DNA from: DASWHK01 sp036398215
GTDB taxonomy: Bacteria > Acidobacteriota > UBA890
Length of the DNA: 28,239 bases
Direction of reading: 5' to 3'
Assembly (NCBI GenBank): GCA_036398215.1
Contig: DASWHK010000301.1
Location: forward strand, 1 to 28,239
Shown: positions 1 through 7,359 of the stretch, piece by piece
How positions within the stretch are numbered: the stretch's first letter is position 1
How the letters are laid out: each line of letters starts with the position of its first letter
The notes under the pieces: model-generated
Database searches by the model: none
What the model was told of the DNA's origin: nothing
The model's input: the letters and a program-made list of their open reading frames with translations, nothing else
Program-made: the position numbers and the translations under genes

Positions 1-70
1 CGCGGATCGCTGGGCACCGTCCGCCTGAAGAAGTACCGCCTGGTAATCGACCGAACGGGCGCGCCTGCCG

Positions 71-2905
71 CTACTCCCGGCGGATCGCCTCCGCCGGATC
101 GACGCGGGTCGCGCGGCGGGCCGGGGCGAGAGACGCCAGCAAGGTAACCGCCGCCAGCGTGACGGCGGCGCCCACCAGCGGCCAGGGGTCCTGGGGCGCG
201 ATGCCGTACAGGAGGCTGGCGGTGAAGCGTCGCAGCGCCACGGCGGCGACGAGGCCGATGGCGACTCCGGCGGCCGCCAGCCGGGCGCCGGTCGCCAGGA
301 CCTCGCGGGCCACCCGGCCGCGCTGCGCCCCCAGCGCCATGCGCACGCCGATCTCGCGAGTGCGCCGCGCCACCAGGAACGAGACGACGCCGTAGAGGCC
401 GGTCGCGGCCAGCACCAGGGCGATGGCGCCGAACAAGCCCACGAGGACTGCCGTCACCTCGTAGCGCGCCACCTGGTCCTCGAACACCGAGTCCATCGTC
501 GTGACCCAGCCGAACGCGAGGTTCGGGTCGATTTCGCGCAGCGCCTCTTGCACCGGCGCCGCCAGTGCCGTCGGCTCGCCCTCGGTGTGGACGAGGAAGT
601 GGACGTCCGATCCGTATACCTGGAAGACCGACCCGTAGACCTGCGCAACGGGGGCCTCGCCAAGCTCGTAGTAGGTGACGTCACGGGCGACGCCGACGAC
701 GACCATCTGCCGCTCATCGACGCTGCCGTCGGCCAGCCGGCGCCGTCCCATCGTCTCGTGCGGCAGGGTCTTGCCGAGCGGGTCTTGCCCGGGCCACAGC
801 GTGCGCGCCAGCTTCTCGTTGACGACAACCGCCGGCTCCGCGGCCGCAACGTCCTGCCGGCCGAGCGGGCGTCCCTTGGCAATCTCCAATCCCATGATCT
901 CGAAGTAGTCGGGAGCCACGGTGTTGAGCCCGATCAAGACCGAGCCGGATGGGGCCTCGGGAAAGCGACCAGGATCGGGCTCGAAGTCCGTCGACCAATC
1001 GCCCTGGAAGGGGATCATCCGGGTCGTCGTGACCGCCACGACGCCGGGGAGCGAGCCGATGCGCTCCAGCCCCTGCCGGATGAACGCGAGCCCCTGCTGC
1101 TCGTCGTAGCCGTGGCTGCGTAGGTCCGTTTGTACCACCAGACGGTGGTCGGTTCGCCAGCCGAGGTCCTGTGAGCTGGCGGCCCAGAAGCTACGGCCAA
1201 ACAGCACCGCCGCGGCCACCAGCACCAGCGAGAGGGCGACCTGGCCGACGACCAGGGCGTCGCGCAGGCGGTTGCGGGCGCCGCCGCGGATGTTGCCGAT
1301 CACGCGGGCGACGTCGGTGCGGATCGCGAACAGCGCCGGCGCCAGGCCCACCGCCACCGCGGTCAGCACCGACAGCGCCGCGGCGGCGATCAGGACGCCC
1401 GGGTCGGGGGCGAAGGGGCCGTCGAAGCGGAACGGCAGGAGGCCGGCGGCGGCGCCGGCGAAGGTGTAGGCGAGAGCGATCCCGACGGCGCCGCCGGCGA
1501 GGCCGAGAAGCAGGCTCTCGGCGAGGAGCTGGCGGAAGATGCGCCCCGCTCCGGCGCCGATCGCGGCGCGGATCCCCAGCTCGCGCCCCCTTGTCGTGGC
1601 GCGCGACAGCAACAGGACCGCGACGTTGGCGGCGGCGATCGCCAGCACGATCCCCACCACGGCCAGCAGCATGCCGGAGAGCGTCGCCAGCGATGCGGCC
1701 TGCGCCGGCCGGTAGAGGTACTGGCGGCTCACCATGATCCCTTCCTCGGGGTCCTTGCCCTCGTACTCCAGCGCATCGGCGAGCGCGGCGAGGTTCGCCT
1801 CGGCGGCCTCGAAGGTGACCCCGGGGGAGAGGCGGCCGACGAGGTTCAGCCAGTTGCTGCGGTTATGAGGGTCGCGTTCCCACCACACCGTGTGGTTAGC
1901 GCGGGTCAGGGTGCCGAACATGGCGATCGGCGCCCAGGCGTCGGCCTCCCCCTCGAGGGGGCTCAGGCCCCGAAACCCGGCCGGCGCGACCCCCACGACG
2001 GTGAACGGTTGACCGTTGAGCCTGATCTCGCGGCCCACGGGCTCGGCCTCGCCGGCGAACGCACGCCGCCAGAAGCCGTGGCTGAGCACGACAACTGGAT
2101 GGGTGCCTGGCGTGGCGTTCTCTTGCGGTTGGAAAAAGCGGCCGCGTTCCGGCCGCACGCCGAGCACCTCGAAGTAGTTGTCCGAGGCGTAGCGAATCTG
2201 CATCTGGCCCAACTCGCCGTCGCTCAGGGAGTACGCCGCCACGCCGCCGCCGCCGATTGCTGCCAGGCCCGCAATCGTCGAGGCGTTTTCGCGGTAGTAG
2301 ACATAGTCGGGGTTACCGATGGCGCCGCCGCCCTGGCCGGGTCCCCAGGAGCGATAGACGGTCACCAGCCGGTGCGGCTCGACGACCTCGGCGGGCCGCT
2401 CGAAGAAGATCCGGTTCACCAGCGTGAGCACGGTGACCGGCGCGCCGATCCCGAGGCCCAGGATGGCGACGGCCGTCAGCGCGAACCCCGGCTGGCGCGC
2501 CAGGGTCCGCAGGCCGAAGCGGGTGTCGAGCGTCAGGTCGCGTCCGAGCGTCGCCAAGGATCCGGCGGCAGTTGCTCGCTGCGAGCGACGGTCGTCCTCG
2601 GGAGCGCGCCCGCCAGCATGCATGGGCCTCTTGGCGCCGGCGATGAGGCGGCTTGCGGGGACCGAGGCCCGATCGTCGCCGCCGACGCGGCGGGCATCGT
2701 CTTGCCACCACGACAAAAGGCTTTCGTGCAGCCGCCAGGCCAGCAGCGCCGCCGCCTCCCGCCAAAGCCGGCGGCGGGCCGCCGGGAGGCCGGCGCGCGC
2801 CACGCGGCGCTCGAAAGAAGCCTCGAGGTCGGCGAGGATCTCGTCGCGGCGAGCGCGGGGCAGGGTGGGGACCAGCAGCCAGCGGACGAGGGCGGGAAGC
2901 CTCAC
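71..2905 (-). CDS. ADOP1: PadR-coupled MacB/FtsX-type ABC permease, 944 aa
   Basis: Inner-membrane permease of the acidobacterial duplicated orphan permease type; the substrate is unknown. Read from a GTG at 2905 whose first bases form a GTGA overlap with the stop of the PadR gene, which implies translational coupling; a longer upstream reading would overlap PadR completely. Residues 1-65 are a charged helical 'permease prefix' (LPALVRWLL...RDEILADLEASFE). TM1 is at about 141-168, followed by a MacB-like periplasmic domain (about 175-400) with the FxVLGVxPxxGRFF motif. The first FtsX block has TM helices at about 408-433, 462-490, 503-527 and 549-572. A second periplasmic domain and a C-terminal FtsX block follow, ending in PARRATRVDPAEAIRRE. 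Family membership is clear from this double layout. No ATPase lies nearby. Function in export or envelope stress is inferred only. Confidence 0.93.
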   Translation of the reverse strand: MRLPALVRWLLVPTLPRARRDEILADLEASFERRVARAGLPAARRRLWREAAALLAWRLHESLLSWWQDDARRVGGDDRASVPASRLIAGAKRPMHAGGRAPEDDRRSQRATAAGSLATLGRDLTLDTRFGLRTLARQPGFALTAVAILGLGIGAPVTVLTLVNRIFFERPAEVVEPHRLVTVYRSWGPGQGGGAIGNPDYVYYRENASTIAGLAAIGGGGVAAYSLSDGELGQMQIRYASDNYFEVLGVRPERGRFFQPQENATPGTHPVVVLSHGFWRRAFAGEAEPVGREIRLNGQPFTVVGVAPAGFRGLSPLEGEADAWAPIAMFGTLTRANHTVWWERDPHNRSNWLNLVGRLSPGVTFEAAEANLAALADALEYEGKDPEEGIMVSRQYLYRPAQAASLATLSGMLLAVVGIVLAIAAANVAVLLLSRATTRGRELGIRAAIGAGAGRIFRQLLAESLLLGLAGGAVGIALAYTFAGAAAGLLPFRFDGPFAPDPGVLIAAAALSVLTAVAVGLAPALFAIRTDVARVIGNIRGGARNRLRDALVVGQVALSLVLVAAAVLFGRSFWAASSQDLGWRTDHRLVVQTDLRSHGYDEQQGLAFIRQGLERIGSLPGVVAVTTTRMIPFQGDWSTDFEPDPGRFPEAPSGSVLIGLNTVAPDYFEIMGLEIAKGRPLGRQDVAAAEPAVVVNEKLARTLWPGQDPLGKTLPHETMGRRRLADGSVDERQMVVVGVARDVTYYELGEAPVAQVYGSVFQVYGSDVHFLVHTEGEPTALAAPVQEALREIDPNLAFGWVTTMDSVFEDQVARYEVTAVLVGLFGAIALVLAATGLYGVVSFLVARRTREIGVRMALGAQRGRVAREVLATGARLAAAGVAIGLVAAVALRRFTASLLYGIAPQDPWPLVGAAVTLAAVTLLASLAPARRATRVDPAEAIRRE

Positions 2906-3225
2906 GAGCCGCTCCGCGCCGGGGCCGACCACAATCGCTCGCGGACCTGCCGGCTCTCCCCGAGCGCCGCCTCGCCGTCGGCCGTCACCGCGTAGTGCCG
3001 CTTGGCGCGCCCGCCACGCTCGGGAGTGGGCTCGCCGAGCCAGGACTCCGCCAGCCCCTTGCGCTGCGTCCGATCGAGCGCCGCGTAGATGGCCCCGAGC
3101 GTCACCTCGCGAGCAGCGCTCTCGGCGAGCCGGGCCTGGATCGCGGCACCGTGGGCTTCGGCGCCGAGCTGCCGCACGCACAGCAGCACGAGCTCTTCGA
3201 ACTCACCCAACCGTTCACCTTTCAT
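2902..3225 (-). CDS. PadR1: PadR-family transcriptional regulator, 107 aa
   Basis: Small winged-helix regulator expected to bind its own promoter and control itself and ADOP1. The N-terminal LGEFEELVLL leads into the winged helix with GAIYAALDRTQRKGL (recognition helix, about residues 44-58). The wing is GEPTPERGGRAKRHYAVT (about 64-81), and a short C-terminal dimerisation helix carries ALGESRQ. The ATG at 3225 gives the normal length of about 107 residues and a start like that of PadR4. Its stop overlaps the permease start by four bases. An ungapped hand alignment with PadR4 (18629-18952) gives 42 of 107 identical positions, so these two form one subclass distinct from PadR2 and PadR3. The ligand is unknown. 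Confidence 0.92.
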   Translation of the reverse strand: MKGERLGEFEELVLLCVRQLGAEAHGAAIQARLAESAAREVTLGAIYAALDRTQRKGLAESWLGEPTPERGGRAKRHYAVTADGEAALGESRQVRERLWSAPARSGS

Positions 3226-3290
3226 CGGAGCCTGCTCATCTCGGCGCACGCCTTTCGTTAGGAAGTTCTCGCCGGCCGCCGCTCGAGCCG

Positions 3291-3424
3291 GCGCGCCGCC
3301 GCCTCGGGCTTGCGCGCCGGCCGCCCCTCGGGTTGCGCTCCGCCGCCGCTCGGCCTGCGCTCCGGCCGCCGCACGACCTGCGCTCCGGGCCGCCGCAGGC
3401 TTGCCCTCCAGCCGCCGCTCGGCC
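3291..3424 (-). repeat. About five 23-bp tandem repeats in the PadR1 leader
   Basis: Between the promoter and the PadR1 start codon lies a run of near-identical units at 3311-3333, 3334-3355, 3356-3378, 3379-3401 and 3402-3424, with a weaker one before 3311. On the plus strand each begins TGCGCTCCG or a close variant and continues with a CCGCCGC-type core. The period of 22-23 bp is close to two helical turns. If the predicted promoter is right, all of it lies in the transcribed 5' leader of about 220 bases. The region has no other gene that I can support. Confidence 0.75.
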
Positions 3425-3438
3425 CGTGCACAGACCGC

Positions 3439-3453
3439 TGTATTTTTAATACA
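3439..3453. promoter_or_regulatory. Probable PadR1 operator palindrome
   Basis: TGTATTTTTAATACA is a perfect inverted repeat (TGTATT, three bases, AATACA) in otherwise very GC-rich DNA. It lies 6 bp downstream of the predicted -10 box of the minus-strand promoter, so a bound protein would block transcription. PadR proteins commonly bind AT-rich palindromes in their own promoter; the assignment to PadR1 is inference. Confidence 0.6.
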
Positions 3454-3459
3454 TACGTG

Positions 3460-3488
3460 AATGTAAGAAAAAAAGCGCAGCGTGTCAA
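3460..3488 (-). promoter_or_regulatory. Sigma70-like promoter of PadR1-ADOP1
   Basis: Read on the minus strand, TTGACA (3488-3483) and TACATT (3465-3460) are separated by exactly 17 bases. This is the best promoter match in the intergenic region 3226-3606. It points at PadR1 with a leader of roughly 220 bases that contains the palindrome and the tandem repeats. Nothing else was recognised between 3489 and 3606. Confidence 0.65.
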
Positions 3489-3606
3489 CATCCATAGCCT
3501 CACAACATCCATTCGGGGAGGGGGAGGGGCCACAACCCTTGAGCACGTGGGTGTAGTGGGCGATGGCTGCGGAGCTGCTCCGCGGGGGCCCGGGGATTGG
3601 AGGCGG

Positions 3607-4731
3607 CTAACCGCTCGCCGGCGACGCAGGGCCGTCAGCGGGAAGAGGCAGCTGTTCCTGGGGGTCCGCGAAGCGCGTGTGCCCCTCGAGTCGCAGCAGG
3701 AAGCGCTTGCGCCACAGCTCGCCGCCGTAGCCGCCGGGGGTGCCGTCGGCGCGCACGACCCGATGGCAGGGGATCACGATCGGGATGCGGTTGGCGCCGT
3801 TGGCGCTGCCCACGGCGCGCACCGCCTTGGGGTTGCCGATCGCCTGGGCGATCTCCTCATAGCTGCGGGTCTCGCCGTAGGGGATCTCCCCCAGGGCGGC
3901 CCAGACGCGTTCCTGGAACTCGGTGCCGTGGGTCAGCACGGGCACGGTGAACTCGTCGAGCTCACCGGCGAAGTAGCGCTGCAGCTCTTTCTCGACCTTG
4001 GCGATGTGCGCGTTGCTGCCCGGCGTCACCGTGCCGCCGAGATAGCGGCGGATGCGCCCGACCTGGGCCTCGCTGGAGGGCTCGGCGAACTCGAGCATGC
4101 ACAGGCCCTCGTCGGTGGCGCCGGCCACCAGCGGGCCGAGCGGGCTGAGGACCCGGGTGACGACGACGTGCGCGCCAACGCCACGCTTGCGGGTCTTACC
4201 CGGAGGCTCGCCGAACAGGCCGGCAAAGGCGTCGCGGAAGCCGGACAGCGATTCGTAACCGTGGTCGTAGGCGGTGCCCATGATGTCGTCTCCGTTGCGG
4301 ATCTGCCCCAGCGCCAGGCCGAGGCGCCGGGCCCGCTGGTAGGCGTGAAAGGTCATCTCGTGGTGGCGCTTGAACCAGCGGCGGACGCGGGCCGGATCGA
4401 GCCCCGCGGCACGCAGGTCGGCGTCGGTCCAGCGCCGCGCGGGATCGGCCTCGACCGCCTCGATCAACCCGGCGATCCAGCCGGGCTCGGCGCCCTCTGG
4501 CTGCATCGGCGTGCAGCGCCGGCAGGGCCGGTAGCCGGCCCGCAGCGCCGCCTGCGTCGAGGCGAAGAACTCGACGTTCTCCCGCTTCGGCTTGCGCGCC
4601 GGGCAGCTCGGCCGGCAGAAGATTCCCGTCGTCCGCACCCCCAGGTAGAAGACGCCCTCGTAGGCGGCGTCGCGGTTGACGAGCGCCTCGTACATCTCCG
4701 AGGCCGGCGGCAAGCTGCGGTTCGTTTCCAT
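3607..4731 (-). CDS. ada: Ada: methylphosphotriester/O6-methylguanine-DNA methyltransferase and transcription activator, 374 aa
   Basis: Three-part adaptive-response protein in the usual order. The N-terminal Ada zinc domain has Cys39, Cys43, Cys70 and Cys73 (FCRPSCPARKPKRENVEFF and PCRRC). In the family the first of these takes methyl groups from phosphotriesters, which turns the protein into an activator. An AraC-type helix-turn-helix region follows at about 85-180. The methyltransferase domain is at about 190-355, with the PCHRV active site (Cys322) and GTxFQxxVWxAL and IPYGETxSYxEIA motifs. All key residues are present and the length is normal for full-length Ada (E. coli about 354). It repairs O6-methylguanine by suicide transfer to Cys322. 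It is monocistronic and reads away from the propeller gene; no convincing Ada box was seen upstream. Confidence 0.96.
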   Translation of the reverse strand: METNRSLPPASEMYEALVNRDAAYEGVFYLGVRTTGIFCRPSCPARKPKRENVEFFASTQAALRAGYRPCRRCTPMQPEGAEPGWIAGLIEAVEADPARRWTDADLRAAGLDPARVRRWFKRHHEMTFHAYQRARRLGLALGQIRNGDDIMGTAYDHGYESLSGFRDAFAGLFGEPPGKTRKRGVGAHVVVTRVLSPLGPLVAGATDEGLCMLEFAEPSSEAQVGRIRRYLGGTVTPGSNAHIAKVEKELQRYFAGELDEFTVPVLTHGTEFQERVWAALGEIPYGETRSYEEIAQAIGNPKAVRAVGSANGANRIPIVIPCHRVVRADGTPGGYGGELWRKRFLLRLEGHTRFADPQEQLPLPADGPASPASG

Positions 4732-4833
4732 GCACCCAGTCTAGTCGCCCGGCGATTCCCTTCCACCGAAAACTCGACAGGGAATTCCGGCAGCCCCTGG
4801 AACGCCAGCGGCGATGGCAGTTACCCTGCGGCC

Positions 4834-6078
4834 ATGCTGAAAAGCTCGCTCGTCAGCTCCTTGCCCCTCGTTGCCGCTGGTGCGCTGGTCGTCACTGCCT
4901 GCGGCGACGCCGGCCCGCCCGGCCACACGTTCGAGATCGTCGAAGAGGACGGCGGGCCGGTCGCCGTCAGCTCGGCGATCCCCAAGTTCGATGGCGAGCT
5001 GTTCGCCTACGAGAAGGTCCTCGTCATCCGGCCGGATCCGGGCAACGTCGAGTCGCTCCTGTACCGGCCGGCCAGCTTCACGCTCGGCGACGACGGCAAC
5101 TACTACGCCGCCGACCGGGGCAACCACCGGATCGTCGTATTCGACGGCGAGGGCAGCTTCGTGCGCGCCTTCGGTCGCGAGGGCGACGGCCCCGGCGAGC
5201 TACGGAGCCCCTTGCTCGTCGAGGTTCGCGGCGACCAGGTCCTGGTCTTCGACAGCAGCACGACGATCTTTCGAAAAGACGGCACCCTCGTCGACGTCCT
5301 TTCCAGTCCCGCCGGCCGCTTCGCCCAGCCGACGCGCGACGGATCGCTGTTCGTCGAGGGAGGCACCCGGAGCACCCGCGAGGGAATGAACTACTTCGGG
5401 GCCCGCGGGCAGGTGGTCGACGAGGCCGGCGAGGTCGTTGCGTTGGTGGAGACGCCGCAGATCCGCATGGATTCCATGCTGGCCTACAAAGGCGCGCCGA
5501 GCGTCATGTTGACGCCCGCCGAGGAGATCGTCGCCACCACCGGCGCCGAACCGGTCATCACCTGGCATGGCCTCGACGGGCGGCCGCTGCGCAAGGCGCG
5601 CCTCGACCTGCCGCCCGAGCCCGTCACCCAGGCCGACCGAGCCGCGGTCGAGGACCTCTGGGACGAGCGGATCGAGCGCGAAAGGCGCTCCGCAGGGGGT
5701 GACGTCATACCGGACGAGTTCCTGCTCCACCTCAAGCAGGAGGTCCAATACCCGGAGACCAAGGCCTTCTGGGGGCGCCCCATCATCGACGACGCCGGCT
5801 GGCTGTGGCTCCCGGTGTCCGTTGCCGATACCGGGCTCGCGACCATCGGCCAGGCCCCGATCGAGACCCGGCCGCGGTTTCGGATCATCGATTCCCGCGG
5901 CGAGTACATCGGCATGACCGACTGGCCGGAGGAAGCGTTGACACCCCGCGGGACCAACATCATCCGCGGCCACCTGCTGACGATGGTCTGGGACGAGCAG
6001 GCCGACGAGATGCTCCCGACCGTCTATCGGATCCTCCCAACGGCGGCGGGGCTGACGTATCCGCCGGACGGCCGATGA
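4834..6078 (+). CDS. Six-bladed beta-propeller (NHL-like) lipoprotein, 414 aa
   Basis: Predicted exported lipoprotein. Residues 1-22 are a signal peptide ending in a lipobox (VTA-Cys23), so the mature protein should be lipid-anchored. The body has NHL-type beta-propeller repeats such as DGNYYAADRGNHRIVVFD (about residues 89-106), then FVRAFGREGDGPGEL and further blades to the C-terminus. The ATG at 4834 was chosen because the signal peptide begins there, although the reading frame stays open far upstream across the antisense strand of ada. There is no good Shine-Dalgarno. Such propellers usually bind ligands or proteins and none of the residues here points to an enzyme. Its stop overlaps a following tiny reading frame by ATGA. 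Specific function unknown. Confidence 0.85.
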   Translation: MLKSSLVSSLPLVAAGALVVTACGDAGPPGHTFEIVEEDGGPVAVSSAIPKFDGELFAYEKVLVIRPDPGNVESLLYRPASFTLGDDGNYYAADRGNHRIVVFDGEGSFVRAFGREGDGPGELRSPLLVEVRGDQVLVFDSSTTIFRKDGTLVDVLSSPAGRFAQPTRDGSLFVEGGTRSTREGMNYFGARGQVVDEAGEVVALVETPQIRMDSMLAYKGAPSVMLTPAEEIVATTGAEPVITWHGLDGRPLRKARLDLPPEPVTQADRAAVEDLWDERIERERRSAGGDVIPDEFLLHLKQEVQYPETKAFWGRPIIDDAGWLWLPVSVADTGLATIGQAPIETRPRFRIIDSRGEYIGMTDWPEEALTPRGTNIIRGHLLTMVWDEQADEMLPTVYRILPTAAGLTYPPDGR

Positions 6079-6152
6079 ACGGTAAGATCCTGCCGCTCGT
6101 TGTCTTGCTGGCCGCGATCGTCGCGGCGGCCGGCGGTGCTTCGCTCGCATGA
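6075..6152 (+). CDS. Tiny hydrophobic peptide, 25 aa, coupled to the propeller gene
   Basis: The ATG overlaps the propeller stop as ATGA, and the stop in turn overlaps the next ATG as ATGA. The product is a short basic start (MNGK) followed by an uninterrupted hydrophobic stretch and an Ala/Gly-rich end, like a bare signal peptide or a single membrane helix. It could be a true membrane micropeptide, or the beginning of an exported gene cut short by a frameshift. No family recognised. Confidence 0.4.
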   Translation: MNGKILPLVVLLAAIVAAAGGASLA

Positions 6153-6478
6153 GCGCGCCGCTCAACACCTCCTGGTATTGGTGTGTCACGTTGATTCTCG
6201 TGGTCATGATTGCGAATTCGCCGGCCGCGGTGGCCCGCTCGCGCACCGCGGCGCAGACGGCCGGCTGCGGACCTGCTGGGCCGCGTGAGGCGCACTATGT
6301 GAGGTGCCCTCAGTCCGCACGCACCGACTTCTGCACGATCTCGACCACGGCGTCCGGATCGAAGGGCTTGGCCAGCCAGCGTGCGCCCAGGCGTCCGGCG
6401 TCCTCGACGATCTGGGGCTCGTGGCGCCCGGAGATCATCAGCACGGGGGTCTCGATGCCCGCGCCGCGCATGCGGTAG
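6149..6478 (+). CDS. Possible small membrane or exported protein, 109 aa, doubtful
   Basis: Starts in an ATGA overlap with the preceding 25-residue frame. The first 35 residues look like a signal anchor (WYWCVTLILVVMIANSPAAV). Beyond about residue 54 the frame runs antisense through the end of the convergent response-regulator gene for 169 bases, which is suspicious, and the composition there is that of a shadow frame. Either only the N-terminal part was once real, or this is a degraded end of the propeller operon. No family recognised. Confidence 0.25.
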   Translation: MSAPLNTSWYWCVTLILVVMIANSPAAVARSRTAAQTAGCGPAGPREAHYVRCPQSARTDFCTISTTASGSKGLASQRAPRRPASSTIWGSWRPEIISTGVSMPAPRMR

Positions 6479-7128
6479 AGAATGTCGAGGCCGGTATAGC
6501 CCGGTAGGTAGTGGTCGAGGACTATGGCGTCCAGCCGCGTGTTGAGCACCAGCCTGAGGCCGTCCATCCCGGTCATCGCCCGCTTCACGTCGAAGCCGGC
6601 GGCCCCCAGCACGCGCTCGACGATCGCGCAGATCTCCGGCTCGTCGTCGACCACCAGGACGCGGTGGGTACTGCCGGGAGCGGCGTGATCCATCGGCCTG
6701 TCGGCCCGTGAGCCCTGCTCGTTCACCGCAGGAAGGGCGAAGAACTCGCCCGTGCGCTCATGGGCGGCCCGATGCAGCCGCGTGAACAGGCGCTCCACGT
6801 CGTCCGGACTGTCGCGTGCCTCGTAGTACCGCACGAGCTGGTTGAACGCCGCCGGGCTGTCCCAACCGCGATCGATGATCTCCTCCCAGACCCGTGCCGC
6901 GCGCTCTTCCCTGCCTTGCCCCGCAAAGGCGACCCCGAGGTAGTAGCCGGCCGAGTTCGTCAACAGCGCGTTGCCGGTCTTTTCGTAGCCGGTCACCACT
7001 TGGAGCAGCAGCCGTGCCGCCTCATTGAAATCGCCGGCGTCGAGGGCCTGCAGTCCTTTACGTTCCAGCGTTTGAAGGCGAGCTTCGGGCGTTTGTGCCT
7101 GCTCGTCTGGAGACTCGGAGGAGGACAT
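6310..7128 (-). CDS. Response regulator with helical (TPR-like) N-terminal region and C-terminal receiver domain, 272 aa
   Basis: Residues 15-125 are helical, with TPR-like pairs (GLQALDAGDFNEAARLLLQ, then GYYLGVAFAGQGREERAARV). After a linker, residues 155-270 form a CheY-like receiver: acidic pair Asp161-Asp162 (LVVDDEPEI), phospho-acceptor Asp205 (AIVLDHYLPGY), switch Ser233 and Lys254 in the KPF motif. No DNA-binding or enzymatic output follows, so it probably signals by protein contact through the TPR-like part. No histidine kinase is visible nearby. It is divergent from the MshEN-domain gene at 7360, with 231 bp between them, so the two may share regulation; a functional link is inference. 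Confidence 0.88.
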   Translation of the reverse strand: MSSSESPDEQAQTPEARLQTLERKGLQALDAGDFNEAARLLLQVVTGYEKTGNALLTNSAGYYLGVAFAGQGREERAARVWEEIIDRGWDSPAAFNQLVRYYEARDSPDDVERLFTRLHRAAHERTGEFFALPAVNEQGSRADRPMDHAAPGSTHRVLVVDDEPEICAIVERVLGAAGFDVKRAMTGMDGLRLVLNTRLDAIVLDHYLPGYTGLDILYRMRGAGIETPVLMISGRHEPQIVEDAGRLGARWLAKPFDPDAVVEIVQKSVRAD

Positions 7129-7359
7129 GATCTTGGCCAGGAGAAGGCTTGTTGGAAGTGCCTGTTTCCGACGGCCCTCTGGGCAGTGGAACTCCCTTCG
7201 GGGTTCCGCCGAGGCCGAAAAAGTATCACGAGGGGCCTGGCGCCCGAAGGGCGGTGAGTTTGTGCTTCTTTCGCCCTGCGAGGTCGCCTATGGTTGGTTA
7301 AGGTGTCAGGAAACGCTCGTCGAGGATGTCGGCATCGCAAGCAGCTTGGGGGCCTCTAA
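7129..7359. other. Divergent intergenic region with one hairpin
   Basis: This separates the response regulator (minus) from the MshEN-domain gene (plus) and must hold both promoters, but no convincing -35/-10 pair was found. A hairpin lies at 7188-7207, with arms GGAACTCC and GGGGTTCC and a four-base loop. GGGGG at 7348-7352 may serve as the ribosome site for the TTG start at 7360. Confidence 0.3.

Noticed and set aside
1..70. Possible end of a plus-strand gene (GSLGTVRLKKYRLVIDRTG)
   Set aside because: The frame runs on to a stop at about 145, deep in ADOP1 antisense, and no family is recognisable from 20 residues; it cannot be supported from the edge.
3310..4833. Long plus-strand open frame running into the beta-propeller gene
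   Set aside because: It is antisense to ada and to the repeat leader, has shadow-frame composition, and a clear signal peptide starts at 4834.
7129..7359. Sigma54 promoter or riboswitch between the response regulator and the MshEN gene
   Set aside because: No TGGCAC-N5-TTGC match and no known riboswitch core; only one ordinary hairpin.
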